In this document: one piece after another, positions 18,036 through 26,537 of the stretch | Layout: each line of letters begins with the position of its first letter | Position numbering within the stretch: position 1 is the first letter of the stretch | Origin: Haloechinothrix halophila YIM 93223 | Lineage (GTDB): Bacteria > Actinomycetota > Actinomycetes > Mycobacteriales > Pseudonocardiaceae | NCBI RefSeq assembly: GCF_000504245.1 | Contig: NZ_KI632509.1 | Location: 3,205,751-3,269,750, forward strand | Direction: 5' to 3' | Length of the DNA stretch: 64,000 nucleotides | Translations under genes and position numbers: made by a program | Notes under the pieces: generated by a model | What the model was told of the DNA's origin: nothing | Seen by the model: the letters and a program-made list of their open reading frames with translations, nothing else | Database searches by the model: none

Positions 18036-18941
18036 TCATGCGGGCACCGGCGCCCCCTCCCCCAACACCCCGGCGAACAGGTCCCCCTCCGCCGCGATGC
18101 GTTCCAGGACGTCGTTGGTCTCGAAACGCAACTCGGACGCCGTCGTGCAGCCGCCCACCTCGTCCCAGGTCACCGGGGTGGACACGGTCGGGGCTTCCTT
18201 GGCGCGCAGCGAGTACGGGGCCACCGTGGTCTTCGACGGATTGTTCTGACTCCAATCGATGAACACCTTCCCGGTACGCGCCGACCGCGTCATGGTCGCC
18301 ACGACCAGCGACGGCTGCTCCGTGGCGAGTCGCTGCGCCACCGCCTTGGCGTAGCGGGAGGTGTCATCCGGCATTTCGGTGCGCACCGGACAGTACAGCT
18401 GCATTCCCTTGGAGCCGCTGGTCTTCGGAACCGGAGTCAGACCGTCGGCGGTCAGCATCTCGCGCAGCGCCTCCGCCACTCGGCAGCACTCCACGATCGT
18501 GGCGGGCGCGCCCGGATCGAGGTCGAACACCAGCCGGTCCGGCGTCGCGCGCTCGCAGTCCGGCGTGACGGTCCACTGTGGAACGTGTAGCTCTAGCGCC
18601 GCGAGGTTCGCCGCCCACACCAACGACGCCAGGTCGTCAAGCACCGGGTAGTCGTTGGACCCGTTATCGTCATCGCGGCTGTTGGCCAGCCGAGCTGTCC
18701 GCAGCCAATCAGGGGCGTGGCGGGAGACGTCTTTCTCGTAGAACCACTGCCCCGTGACGCCGTCAGGGAACCGGCGCAGCGTCGTCGGCCTGCCCGTGAT
18801 GTGCGGCAACATCAGCGGCGCGACCTGCCGGTAGTAGTCGATCACATCCCGCTTCGTGAACCCGGTCTCCGGGTACAGCACTTTGTCCAGGTTGGACAGG
18901 CTGAGCCGCCGCCCTTCGACGTTCACCGCCACCCGCGTCAT
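18036..18941 (-). CDS. LigD-type DNA polymerase/primase domain protein (NHEJ)
   Basis: 301 residues forming a stand-alone polymerase domain of the archaeo-eukaryotic primase type. The catalytic metal motif is VFDLDPG with Asp140 and Asp142; LSNLDKVLYPETGFTK and the GSKGMQLYCPV segment are typical of LigD-Pol. It adds ribonucleotides or deoxynucleotides at broken ends. In many bacteria this domain is fused to the ligase, while here phosphoesterase-ligase is a separate gene at 20531-21949 with Ku between. The start is set at the ATG at 18941, where the conserved N-terminus begins; the frame extends 21 codons upstream. Confidence 0.9.
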   Translation of the reverse strand: MTRVAVNVEGRRLSLSNLDKVLYPETGFTKRDVIDYYRQVAPLMLPHITGRPTTLRRFPDGVTGQWFYEKDVSRHAPDWLRTARLANSRDDDNGSNDYPVLDDLASLVWAANLAALELHVPQWTVTPDCERATPDRLVFDLDPGAPATIVECCRVAEALREMLTADGLTPVPKTSGSKGMQLYCPVRTEMPDDTSRYAKAVAQRLATEQPSLVVATMTRSARTGKVFIDWSQNNPSKTTVAPYSLRAKEAPTVSTPVTWDEVGGCTTASELRFETNDVLERIAAEGDLFAGVLGEGAPVPA

Positions 18942-19182
18942 GCCCTCAGCGTCTCGCGTCGGCCCGGATCCCGCTAGCGGATCGGAAAGAAAGTCGTCCC
19001 GCAATAGAGCACTCGTGCCCTATGACTGATATATGACACGGAGCAGCGTCTGCGATGACGTCTCGCGACTGGCCGATTCCCCGCTGCAGAGCGACACGCC
19101 GCGCCAGATCACCGGCCTCGTGCCGTTCGGGTGATAGGAAAGACCCGTCGTACCCCGAACGGCAACCGAGGAGTTGATCAGC

Positions 19183-19377
19183 GTGGCATGCACCGGCTGC
19201 GTCGAGGAACTCGACCACTGTCACGGCGCGCTCATCGAGCACCACGACGGGGACGTGGAGTGCACCGAGCCCGGCTGCACCGCACTCGACCCCGCCCGCC
19301 ACGACATCAGCCAGCGCTGTGACGACGTGATCAGCTGCGAGTGCGTGGCGGACCGCCACTTGGTCGTCGCGGCCTGA
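19183..19377 (+). CDS. Small Cys/His-rich protein
   Basis: 64 residues with eight Cys and six His in a short space: ACTGCVEELDHCHG, then EHHDGDVECTEPGC, then RCDDVISCEC. The spacing suggests two treble-clef or ribbon-like zinc sites. The GTG at 19183 is preceded by GAGGAG at about seven bases; a TTG at 19174 in the same frame is the alternative. It sits between the NHEJ polymerase gene and ku and is convergent with ku. Function unknown. Confidence 0.6.
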   Translation: MACTGCVEELDHCHGALIEHHDGDVECTEPGCTALDPARHDISQRCDDVISCECVADRHLVVAA

Positions 19378-19407
19378 CCCGCGCCGAACGTTCCCGGCGG
19401 CTCCGCG

Positions 19408-20418
19408 CTACGACGCCGAGCGTTTCGACGTCGGGCTCTTGGTGCGCTTCGACGTTGACGAGGACTTCGACTTCGAGTCCTGTTTGCTCTTTCCCCCGCC
19501 GGACGACTGCGACGATGACGACTTTGAGCCGGATTTCCGGGTGGACTGCTGACCGTCCGACGCCGTGCGCCCGCCGTTGCTTGACTTCCGCGCGGACCCC
19601 GACCCGCCCGACGACCCGGACTTGCCCGAGCTACCGGCGCTGCCAGCACTGCCCGCGCTATCGACGCTCGCTTGCAACGCGGTCATCAGGTCGATGACCT
19701 CGCTGCTCTCGCTCTCCGGTGCGGTGAACACCTCCTGGCCCTCTGCCTTCGCCTGCACCAGCGACAGCACCGCCGCCCGGTACTCGTCGTGGTGCTTGTC
19801 CGGCTCGAAAACCTCCGAGGACAGCGACTCGATCAGCATCCCCGCCATGGACATCTCGTCCGGGCGCACCTCAGGTTCCTCCTCCTCGAGGAAGCCGAAG
19901 TCCGGCGTGCGCACCTCGTCCGGCCACAGCATCGTCTGCAATACCAGGACGTCGTCGGCCACCCGCAGCAGCGCCAGCGACTCCCGCTGCCGCAGCGCGA
20001 TCTTGACGATGGCCACCTTGCCGGAGTCGGCGAGCGCGTCACGCAGCAGCACGTACGGCTTCGCGGCGGCCTTGTCCGGCTCGAGGTAGTAGCCGCGGTC
20101 GAAGTACAGCGGGTCGACCGAGTCCAGTGGCACGAACTCCATGACGTCGATGCTGTGCGAAGACGACAATGGTAGCTGTGCCATGTCCTCGCTGGTCAGC
20201 ACCACCATGTCGCCGCTGTCCAGCTCGTAACCCTTGGCGATGTCGGAGTAGGGCACCTCATCGCCGTCGATGCTGCAGACGCGCTTGTACTGGATGCGCC
20301 CACCGTCACTGGCGTGCACCTGCCGGAAGGACACGTTCTTCGCCTCGGTCGCGGCGTAGAGTTTGATCGGTATGGTCACCAGACCGAAGCTGATGGTGCC
20401 CTTCCACATGGCTCGCAT
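19408..20418 (-). CDS. ku: Non-homologous end joining protein Ku
   Basis: 336 residues. Residues 1-255 form the bacterial Ku core, starting MRAMWKGTISFGLVTIPIKL, with GYYLEPDKAAAKPYVLLRDAL and the helical KHHDEYRAAVLSLVQAKAEG region. The remaining ~80 residues are a Ser/Gly/Lys-rich disordered tail, as in Ku proteins whose basic tail helps slide onto DNA and recruit LigD. The ATG at 20418 follows GGAGGAGG. It is divergent from the ligase gene, so the two share a ~110-bp control region. Confidence 0.95.
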   Translation of the reverse strand: MRAMWKGTISFGLVTIPIKLYAATEAKNVSFRQVHASDGGRIQYKRVCSIDGDEVPYSDIAKGYELDSGDMVVLTSEDMAQLPLSSSHSIDVMEFVPLDSVDPLYFDRGYYLEPDKAAAKPYVLLRDALADSGKVAIVKIALRQRESLALLRVADDVLVLQTMLWPDEVRTPDFGFLEEEEPEVRPDEMSMAGMLIESLSSEVFEPDKHHDEYRAAVLSLVQAKAEGQEVFTAPESESSEVIDLMTALQASVDSAGSAGSAGSSGKSGSSGGSGSARKSSNGGRTASDGQQSTRKSGSKSSSSQSSGGGKSKQDSKSKSSSTSKRTKSPTSKRSAS

Positions 20419-20530
20419 CGCTTCCTCCTCCCCGGGCGACGGCCCCAACCTTTACGGTACCCAGCGCAACCCTCCTGGTCACGCCATCAACCGGGTTGCG
20501 CAAGCGGCAAGGTGCCGGTAGGCCGGTGCC

Positions 20531-21949
20531 GTGAGCCTGCACGAGTATCGGCGCAAACGCCGTCCCGGCCGCACGCCGGAGCCCATGCCCGCCGACGACC
20601 CCGCCGACACCACTGTGGACCCCGCGAAGCCGCCGGTCTTCGTCGTGCAGGAACACCACGCCAGACGGCTGCACTATGACCTGCGGCTGGAACGCGACGG
20701 CGTGCTCGCGTCGTGGGCCATCCCCAAGGGGATACCCGCTGACCCCGCCGTCAATCACCTCGCCATCAGAACCGAGGACCACCCGCTCGCGTATGCCACG
20801 TTCGCCGGAACGATCCCCCGGGGTGAGTACGGCGCTGGCACCATGCGCATCGCCGACAGTGGCACCTACGAGTGCCTCACGTGGACCGACCGCGAGGTCA
20901 AGGTGGTGCTGCACGGCTCCCGCTACACCGGTGGGTTCGCGCTGTTCCGTACCGACGACACGCAGTGGATGATCCACCGGGAACGGGTGCCGCCGCCGCG
21001 CGGGCTGCTGCCGATGCTCGCGGGTGGCACCGGCGCGCCCGCCTCCGACGAGGGCTGGGGCTACGAGCTGAAGTGGGACGGCCAGCGCGCACTCGCCTAC
21101 GTCGAGGACGCCCGCGTGCGGCTCGTCGGCCGATCCGCGCGCGACATCACCGGCTCGTACCCGGAACTGGCCGCGCTCGCCAAAGAGCTGCCACGACGAG
21201 GCGCGGTGCTGGATGGCGAGATCGTCGCGTTCTCCGGCGGCACGCCAAGCTTCGCCGCCCTGCAACCGCGCATGCACGCCACCGGCGATGCGGCCCGGCG
21301 GCTCGCGGCCAGCACGCCGATCACGTACCTGATCTTCGACATCCTGCATCTCGACGGCAGACCGCTGCTCGACGTCCCCTATCGGGAGCGGCAGGAGATC
21401 CTGGCCGGGCTTGAGCTGGCAGGGCCGTCCTGGCACACCCCGCCCGCGTTCCTGGACGCCACCGGTCAGGCCGTGCTGCGCGCCGCCGAGCAGCAGGGGT
21501 TGGAAGGGATTGTGGCGAAGCGGCTCAACTCCGGGTATCTACCCGGCGCCCGTTCGCCGGACTGGCGCAAGATCAAGCGGCTGCGGCAGCAGGAGGTCGT
21601 CGTCGGCGGTTGGCGGCCGGGCAAGGGCGTTCGGGAGGGCCGGATCGGATCGCTGCTGGTCGGCGTCGGCACTTCGGACGGCCTGGCATACGCCGGGCGG
21701 GTCGGCACCGGCTTCGACGAGGCGACACTGCGGCTGCTCGGCGAACGACTGGCCCCATTGGCGCGGGATAGCAGCCCGTTCGACACCCCGGTGCCAGCCG
21801 ACCATGTCCGGGACGCGTTATGGGTGGAGCCCGAGGTGGTGGTGCAGGTGAGTTTCGACCGCTGGACCCGCGACGACCGGCTCCGCCACCCTGTCTACCT
21901 GGGCCTACGCGACGACATCGACCCCGGCGACGTCGTGCGGGAGCCCTAG
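20531..21949 (+). CDS. ligD: ATP-dependent DNA ligase with N-terminal 3'-phosphoesterase domain (LigD-like)
   Basis: 472 residues. Residues ~35-150 are the 3'-phosphoesterase domain (VVQEHHARRLHYDLRLE, with His42 and His48 as metal ligands; GEYGAGTM). Residues ~160-470 are the ligase: adenylation motif YELKWDGQRA with Lys181, DGEIVAF motif, EGIVAKRLNSGY and an OB fold. The polymerase domain is missing and is supplied by the separate gene at 18036-18941. GTG start at 20531. The stop codon overlaps the stop of the convergent small gene through a CTAG tetranucleotide. Confidence 0.93.
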   Translation: MSLHEYRRKRRPGRTPEPMPADDPADTTVDPAKPPVFVVQEHHARRLHYDLRLERDGVLASWAIPKGIPADPAVNHLAIRTEDHPLAYATFAGTIPRGEYGAGTMRIADSGTYECLTWTDREVKVVLHGSRYTGGFALFRTDDTQWMIHRERVPPPRGLLPMLAGGTGAPASDEGWGYELKWDGQRALAYVEDARVRLVGRSARDITGSYPELAALAKELPRRGAVLDGEIVAFSGGTPSFAALQPRMHATGDAARRLAASTPITYLIFDILHLDGRPLLDVPYRERQEILAGLELAGPSWHTPPAFLDATGQAVLRAAEQQGLEGIVAKRLNSGYLPGARSPDWRKIKRLRQQEVVVGGWRPGKGVREGRIGSLLVGVGTSDGLAYAGRVGTGFDEATLRLLGERLAPLARDSSPFDTPVPADHVRDALWVEPEVVVQVSFDRWTRDDRLRHPVYLGLRDDIDPGDVVREP

Positions 21950-22155
21950 CGGCTCGCCTCCCAATCGCGGTAGGCGTCGTAGACATCGACCAGCTCGCCG
22001 GCGTCCTCGCACCGGGCCGCGAAGAACCGTGCGAACGACAGCGCCTCCGCGCGGTCCGCCGCTGCCCCCGCACGGCCGTGGGCGTAGCCCAGTGCGTACT
22101 GCTCCCGGGCATACCGGACAGATACCGCCTCCGGAAGCGCGGCTGCTCCCGTCAT
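21946..22155 (-). CDS. Small hypothetical protein
   Basis: 69 residues, no family recognised. The sequence is soluble and helical, with an aromatic C-terminus (VDVYDAYRDWEASR). The ATG at 22155 has GGGGAGG seven bases upstream, which supports real translation; the longer frame has no ribosome site. It ends tail-to-tail with the ligase gene, sharing CTAG. It is 87 bp downstream of fabH on the same strand and may be co-transcribed with it. Confidence 0.55.
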   Translation of the reverse strand: MTGAAALPEAVSVRYAREQYALGYAHGRAGAAADRAEALSFARFFAARCEDAGELVDVYDAYRDWEASR

Positions 22156-22242
22156 GTCAAGCCTCCCCTGCGGCGTGTCGGAAAAACTCGCCGCAGGTTC
22201 CAGTGAACGTGGTTCGCGTCCGCCGCACAACCCTTCGGCCGC

Positions 22243-23199
22243 TTACGGCACTCGTACCACCTGGGCGGCGTAGGCGAGCCCGGCACCGAACCCGATCAGC
22301 AACGCCAGGTCACCGGTGCCGACCTGACCGGTCTCCCGCAGCCGGGCCAGCGCCAGTGGAATGGACGCCGCCGACGTGTTACCTGTGTCCTCGCCATCGT
22401 GGGCGACCACGGCGTTGTCCGCACCGAGCTTGGCCGCGATGGCGTCGACGATGCGCAGATTCGCCTGGTGCGGGATGATCGCCGCCAGTTCCTCCGGCGC
22501 GACCCCCGCGTTCTCGCACGCGGTGAGCGCCACCGGGTGGATCTCCGTCGTCGCCCAGCGGAACACCTGCCTGCCCTGCATGCGCAGGTAGCGGTCCTCC
22601 GGGTCGATCGCGATGAGTTCGGACGCCGTGCCGTCGCTGCCCCACACGACCGGCCCGATGCCAAGATCGTCCGACGCGCCGACCACGGCGGCGCCCGCGC
22701 CATCACCGAAAATGATGGCGGTGCCAAGGTCGTTGTCGTCGATCCAGGTACTCATCCGTTCCGCACCGATGACCAACACCCGGTTGGCCGAGCCGGCACG
22801 CACCAGATCGGAGGCGACGGCGATGGCGTAGCAGAACCCGGCGCACGCCGAGTTGACGTCGAACGCGCCAGCCGACTTGATGCCGAGCAGTCCCGCGGTT
22901 TCGGCCGCCACGCTGGGAATCGGCGTCGCCGCGCTGCAACTTGCGGCGATCACCAGGTCGATCTCGTCTTCGGTGATGTCGGCGTCCGCCAGTGCGGCCG
23001 CGCCAGCGGCGGCGGCCATGTCGGGTACCCGTTCGTCCTTGGCGGCCACGGCTCTGCCGCGCATGCCGGTGCGGGCGGCCACCCAGTCCGCTGACTTCCC
23101 GAATCGGGTGGCCAACTCTTCGTTGGTGAGTGTGTTCTGCGGCCGATAACCGCCGACTCCGAGCAGGCGCGCACCAGCGCTACCCTGACTGCTTCGCAT
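22243..23199 (-). CDS. fabH: 3-oxoacyl-ACP synthase III (KASIII, FabH-like)
   Basis: 318 residues with a complete KASIII triad: Cys119 in VNSACAGF, His244 in IIPHQANLRIV and Asn274 in TGNTSAASIP. It should condense a short acyl-CoA primer with malonyl-ACP to start a fatty-acid or polyketide-like chain. No other fatty-acid synthesis gene is nearby, so it may feed a specialised pathway or serve as a general initiator. It is divergent from an AraC-family regulator, and three operator-like repeats lie between them. Confidence 0.93.
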   Translation of the reverse strand: MRSSQGSAGARLLGVGGYRPQNTLTNEELATRFGKSADWVAARTGMRGRAVAAKDERVPDMAAAAGAAALADADITEDEIDLVIAASCSAATPIPSVAAETAGLLGIKSAGAFDVNSACAGFCYAIAVASDLVRAGSANRVLVIGAERMSTWIDDNDLGTAIIFGDGAGAAVVGASDDLGIGPVVWGSDGTASELIAIDPEDRYLRMQGRQVFRWATTEIHPVALTACENAGVAPEELAAIIPHQANLRIVDAIAAKLGADNAVVAHDGEDTGNTSAASIPLALARLRETGQVGTGDLALLIGFGAGLAYAAQVVRVP

Positions 23200-23315
23200 G
23201 TGTCAACCGTCGCCCCGCACGACGCGGCGTGACCAGGACGCTACTGCTCGGTATCACTGTCCGTACCGCTCAGCACCGTCCTGCCAGGCCGCTGACCTGC
23301 GTCGTCACCGAAGTC

Positions 23316-23403
23316 GAACCGGCCGATCGGGTTTGTGAGACATGGCATAGGTACCGACCGATCGGCCGGGTGACGCGCGGTAGATGTACCGACCGATCGG
23401 CCG
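23316..23403. promoter_or_regulatory. Three operator-like sites with exact 35-bp spacing
   Basis: GWACCGRCCGATCGG occurs at 23316-23330, 23351-23365 and 23386-23400; the last two are identical over 18 bases (to 23368 and 23403). Each contains the palindrome CCGATCGG. They lie in the fabH/AraC intergenic region, the last ending 32 bp before the regulator start. They are probably binding sites for that regulator or another dimeric repressor (inference). Confidence 0.65.
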
Positions 23404-23435
23404 TGAGGCGCGGCAGAGGTACTGTCGCGGTAGCC

Positions 23436-24440
23436 ATGTCCGCGCGCACGATCTCCATCCACCACATCCGAGGCGCCCTCGCCGGGGCTCGGCGCAAGGG
23501 CGTCGAATTGGAGCCGCTGCTACACCGGGCTGGCATCGCGCCCGTCTTGCTCGACGATCCTCGCGCGCGCGTCACCGCGGAGCAGGCGGCCCGGCTGGTA
23601 CGGGTGTTGATCGCGACGCTCGACGACGAATTCATGGGGCTTGGGCCGTATCCCAGCCCACGCGGGACGTTCGCCATGATGTGCCACGCCGCGGTGCACT
23701 CGCCGGACCTGCTCTCCGCGCTGCGGCGCGCGACGACGTTCTACGAGCTGTTCCCCGGCACTCCCCGGTTCCGGGTGCGGTATCGCGGCGGCGAGGCCCG
23801 GGTGGAGCTGGACATTCGCGGCGTGCGCGACCCGGACCACTTCATGTGCGAAGGCATCATGATCATCTGGCACGGGTTCTCCAGCTGGCTGATCGGACAG
23901 CGGATTCCGTTGCGTGGCATGGCGTTCGGCTACCCCGCGCCGCCACATCGGGACGAGTACGACCTGGTGTTCGGCTGCCGCTCGACGTTCGGGCGTGGCG
24001 GCACGACGGCGGCCACGTTCGACCGGAAGTACCTGGCGATGCCAGTGGTGCGCGACCGGGCCGCGCTGGCGGAGTTCCTGCGGCACGCGCCGACCGACCT
24101 TGCCGCCGCGCCAGCCTACGCCACCAGCGTCGGCCAAGCGGTGCGCCGCATCCTGGAGGACGCGCCGCCGGCCCGGCTGCCGTCGCTGGACGCCGCGGCC
24201 GCACGACTGTCGCTGAGCCCGCAGACGTTGCGGCGCAAGCTCGCCGAAGAGGGCACGAGCTTCCGCCAGCACCGTGACGACGTCCGCCGCGACGTCGCCA
24301 TCGCCGCCCTGACCGGCAGCGACGACACCGTAGAGGACATCGCCGCCCGGCTCGGCTACGCCGACCCGAGCGCCTTCCACCGCGCTTTCAAGCGCTGGAC
24401 CGGCACCGCCCCCGGCGCCTACCGCGCCGCTCGGGTGTAG
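23436..24440 (+). CDS. AraC-family transcriptional regulator
   Basis: 334 residues. The N-terminal ~190 residues resemble the arabinose-binding-domain-of-AraC type found in OruR/Rv1395-like regulators (IRGALAGARRKGVELEPLLHRAGI, in part; GTFAMMCHAAVHSP; PRFRVRYRGGEARVELD). The C-terminal ~95 residues hold two helix-turn-helix units, with LSLSPQTLRRKLAEEGTSF and the signature DIAARLGYADPSAFHRAFKR. It is divergent from fabH and probably controls it. The ATG at 23436 follows the third operator-like repeat; the frame runs 102 codons further up through non-coding sequence. Confidence 0.88.
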   Translation: MSARTISIHHIRGALAGARRKGVELEPLLHRAGIAPVLLDDPRARVTAEQAARLVRVLIATLDDEFMGLGPYPSPRGTFAMMCHAAVHSPDLLSALRRATTFYELFPGTPRFRVRYRGGEARVELDIRGVRDPDHFMCEGIMIIWHGFSSWLIGQRIPLRGMAFGYPAPPHRDEYDLVFGCRSTFGRGGTTAATFDRKYLAMPVVRDRAALAEFLRHAPTDLAAAPAYATSVGQAVRRILEDAPPARLPSLDAAAARLSLSPQTLRRKLAEEGTSFRQHRDDVRRDVAIAALTGSDDTVEDIAARLGYADPSAFHRAFKRWTGTAPGAYRAARV

Positions 24441-24551
24441 GCCCGCTGTGCGTCGTGTCCCCGGTCCCGACGCCGTGTCCCTCGTTCGCGACGTCGGCGC
24501 CGGGAGACGGCACACGCAGGGGACACACGGGCGGACGTAAGATCGCGTGTA

Positions 24552-25625
24552 ATGCGGCAGACTCGGATTCGCCCGTGGCACGGCGGGCTCGTCGTTCTCC
24601 TCGTGGCCTGCGTGGCCGCGGTAATACTCATCGGCGACAACCAGCCGAACCGCAGATCCACGCCGCTCCCGACGCCGTCCCCGGAACCGCGCGGGCCGAT
24701 CACCATGGTCAGCCTTGGTGACAGCTCCGTGTCCGGCGAAGGCACCGGGGTGTACACCAGCACGACCAATGGCCAGGGCGGCAACTGGTGCCACCGCTCC
24801 CCCAAAGCCACCGTGCACATGACGTCGCTGCCAGGCATCGAGAAAACCGTCAACCTCGCCTGCTCCGGCGCGGCGAGCGCCCACGTCGCGCTCACCAAAC
24901 AGAGCAAGTACACCGAAGGCTCGCAGGCCGCTCGGCTGCGCGAACTCGCGAAGAGCAACGAGATCGAGGTCGTCGTCGTCGCGATCGGCGGCAACGACGA
25001 CCCGCACTTCTCCCATCACTTGAGCGCCTGCGCGAAAGCCTGGTTCGGCGGGCCGCCGTGCACCGACGCGCTGCGAGGCAACTGGACGTCGACCGTCGAC
25101 GCCATGGTGCCGAAGGTCGTCACCGCACTGAAGGACGTCCGCAAGGTGCTCACCCAGGTCGGCTACGACCGCGAGGACTACCAACTGGTCGTGCAGTCGT
25201 ATCCGTCGCCGGTCAGCCCGGAGATTCCGGAGGCGCTGCGCAACCTGGACGGCTGCCCATTCCGCAAGGCTGACCTTGAGTGGATTCGCGATACCGCGGT
25301 CAGCGAGCTCAGCCGGGGACTGCGCGAGGCGGCCACGACCGTAGGTGCGCGCTTCCTCGACCTGTCACGCGCCGGGCACGGGCACGAGGCCTGCACCGGC
25401 GGTGCGAGTGCCGGTAGCGAGTGGTTCACCCGGCTCACGGTACGGTGGGACGACTTGGGCGACGTCGATCGCGCGTCGCATGCCGCTCAGGAGTCGTTTC
25501 ATCTCAACGCCGCAGGTCACGCCCAGATCGGGCGCTGCCTGACCGAGTTCCTCGAGGCCACAACCAACGAGGCGGCGTGCGTTGAAGGCGCCGACGGCGA
25601 CCTGCATCCGACAGTGTTGCCCTGA
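24552..25625 (+). CDS. Secreted SGNH/GDSL-family hydrolase
   Basis: 357 residues. An uncleaved or signal-type N-terminal segment (about 12-28) is followed by a Pro/Ser linker and an SGNH fold. Block I is VSLGDSSVSGEG with Ser58 as nucleophile, block III is AIGGNDDPHF and the C-terminal block is SFHLNAAGHAQIG with the catalytic His. Six or more cysteines (NWCHRS, NLACSG, SACAKAWFGGPPCTD, DGCPF, EACTGG, GRCL) suggest disulfides in the extracytoplasmic enzyme. Likely an esterase or lipase; substrate unknown. TAAGAT at 24538-24543 sits eight bases before the ATG, consistent with a leaderless transcript. Confidence 0.85.
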   Translation: MRQTRIRPWHGGLVVLLVACVAAVILIGDNQPNRRSTPLPTPSPEPRGPITMVSLGDSSVSGEGTGVYTSTTNGQGGNWCHRSPKATVHMTSLPGIEKTVNLACSGAASAHVALTKQSKYTEGSQAARLRELAKSNEIEVVVVAIGGNDDPHFSHHLSACAKAWFGGPPCTDALRGNWTSTVDAMVPKVVTALKDVRKVLTQVGYDREDYQLVVQSYPSPVSPEIPEALRNLDGCPFRKADLEWIRDTAVSELSRGLREAATTVGARFLDLSRAGHGHEACTGGASAGSEWFTRLTVRWDDLGDVDRASHAAQESFHLNAAGHAQIGRCLTEFLEATTNEAACVEGADGDLHPTVLP

Positions 25626-25696
25626 CCAGGCGTCATAACAGCGGCCCCACCTGGTCTCGTTACCGAGCCTGCGTGTTCCTGCCTTTGGAGGTTCCG

Positions 25697-26059
25697 GTGA
25701 ACGCACCCGCACGCCGATCCGGCGCCACACCCCGCTCGTCGCTGTCGCTCTTGCGTGACCAGCTCCACGTCGTGGTGCCCGCGCTGACGGTGGGTGAGGG
25801 CCATCCTCGGATGGGGCAGTTGCTCGCCCAGTTGCGCACCACGGCGGCCGGCATGACCGACCTGCTCGCCGCCGCGGAGCCCGCGGCACGGGCGGCGATC
25901 GACGCGGGGCTGGAGCACGCGGCGGCGGGTGAGTACAACGAGTCCCGCACGGAGTTCCTCACCGCGTACCGGCGGCTCAGCATCCTGCTACACGACCACC
26001 CGGACCGCAGGTCCTCCGCCGTCGGCGAGAGCACGCAGCGCTGGCGCCCGCTGCGGTGA
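25697..26059 (+). CDS. Hypothetical helical protein
   Basis: 120 residues, no family recognised. It is predicted soluble and largely helical (LLRDQLHVVVPALTVGEG, MGQLLAQLRTTAAGMTDLLAAAEPAARAAIDA). A basic, low-complexity C-terminus follows. The GTG at 25697 has TTGGAGG five bases upstream; an in-frame upstream ATG at 25673 lacks a ribosome site. It is convergent with the Lrp-type regulator, 25 bp apart. Confidence 0.55.
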   Translation: MNAPARRSGATPRSSLSLLRDQLHVVVPALTVGEGHPRMGQLLAQLRTTAAGMTDLLAAAEPAARAAIDAGLEHAAAGEYNESRTEFLTAYRRLSILLHDHPDRRSSAVGESTQRWRPLR

Positions 26060-26084
26060 GGCCCCATCGCGGCGAGGCAGGCCA

Positions 26085-26537
26085 CTACAACGCGGCGGGA
26101 CGCCCCTCGAACGGCGTCGACAGCACCACCGTCGTCCGGGTCGACACCTTGGCCGATTCCCGGATGCGCCGCAGCAGGTCCTCAAGACCCGCGGGAGACG
26201 GCACCCGCACCAGCAGCACGTACGACTCATCCCCCGCGACTGAATAGCACGACTCGATCTCTCGGATGTGTTCCAGCCGCTGCGGATAATCGTCCGGGGC
26301 GGCGGGGTCGTTCGGCGTCAGCGAGATCAACGCCGTCAGCGGGAGCCCGATCTGCTCCCCGTCGAGCCGGGCCGTGTAGCCCTTGATCACGCCGCGCTGC
26401 TCCAGCCTGCGCACTCGCTGATGCACCGCCGACACCGACAACCCGACCCGCTCGGCCAGGTCGGTGAAGCTGGTCCGGCCGTTCGCGTTGAGCTCGCGGG
26501 CGATCGCCTGATCGGTGGGCTCGAGCGGAACGCTCAT
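26085..26537 (-). CDS. Lrp/AsnC-family transcriptional regulator
   Basis: 150 residues. An N-terminal winged-helix (TSFTDLAERVGLSVSAVHQRVRRLEQRGVIKGY, seen in part) is followed by a RAM-type effector domain (LISLTPN, YSVAGDESYVLLVRVPS). The family senses amino acids or related ligands. Its ATG overlaps the stop of the upstream M24 aminopeptidase gene (TGATG), so the pair is translationally coupled and the regulator may respond to peptide-derived amino acids (inference). Confidence 0.9.
   Translation of the reverse strand: MSVPLEPTDQAIARELNANGRTSFTDLAERVGLSVSAVHQRVRRLEQRGVIKGYTARLDGEQIGLPLTALISLTPNDPAAPDDYPQRLEHIREIESCYSVAGDESYVLLVRVPSPAGLEDLLRRIRESAKVSTRTTVVLSTPFEGRPAAL

Noticed and set aside
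23520-25184. 554-codon minus-strand ORF opposite the AraC and SGNH genes
   Set aside because: Antisense to two genes with intact motifs, no family features.
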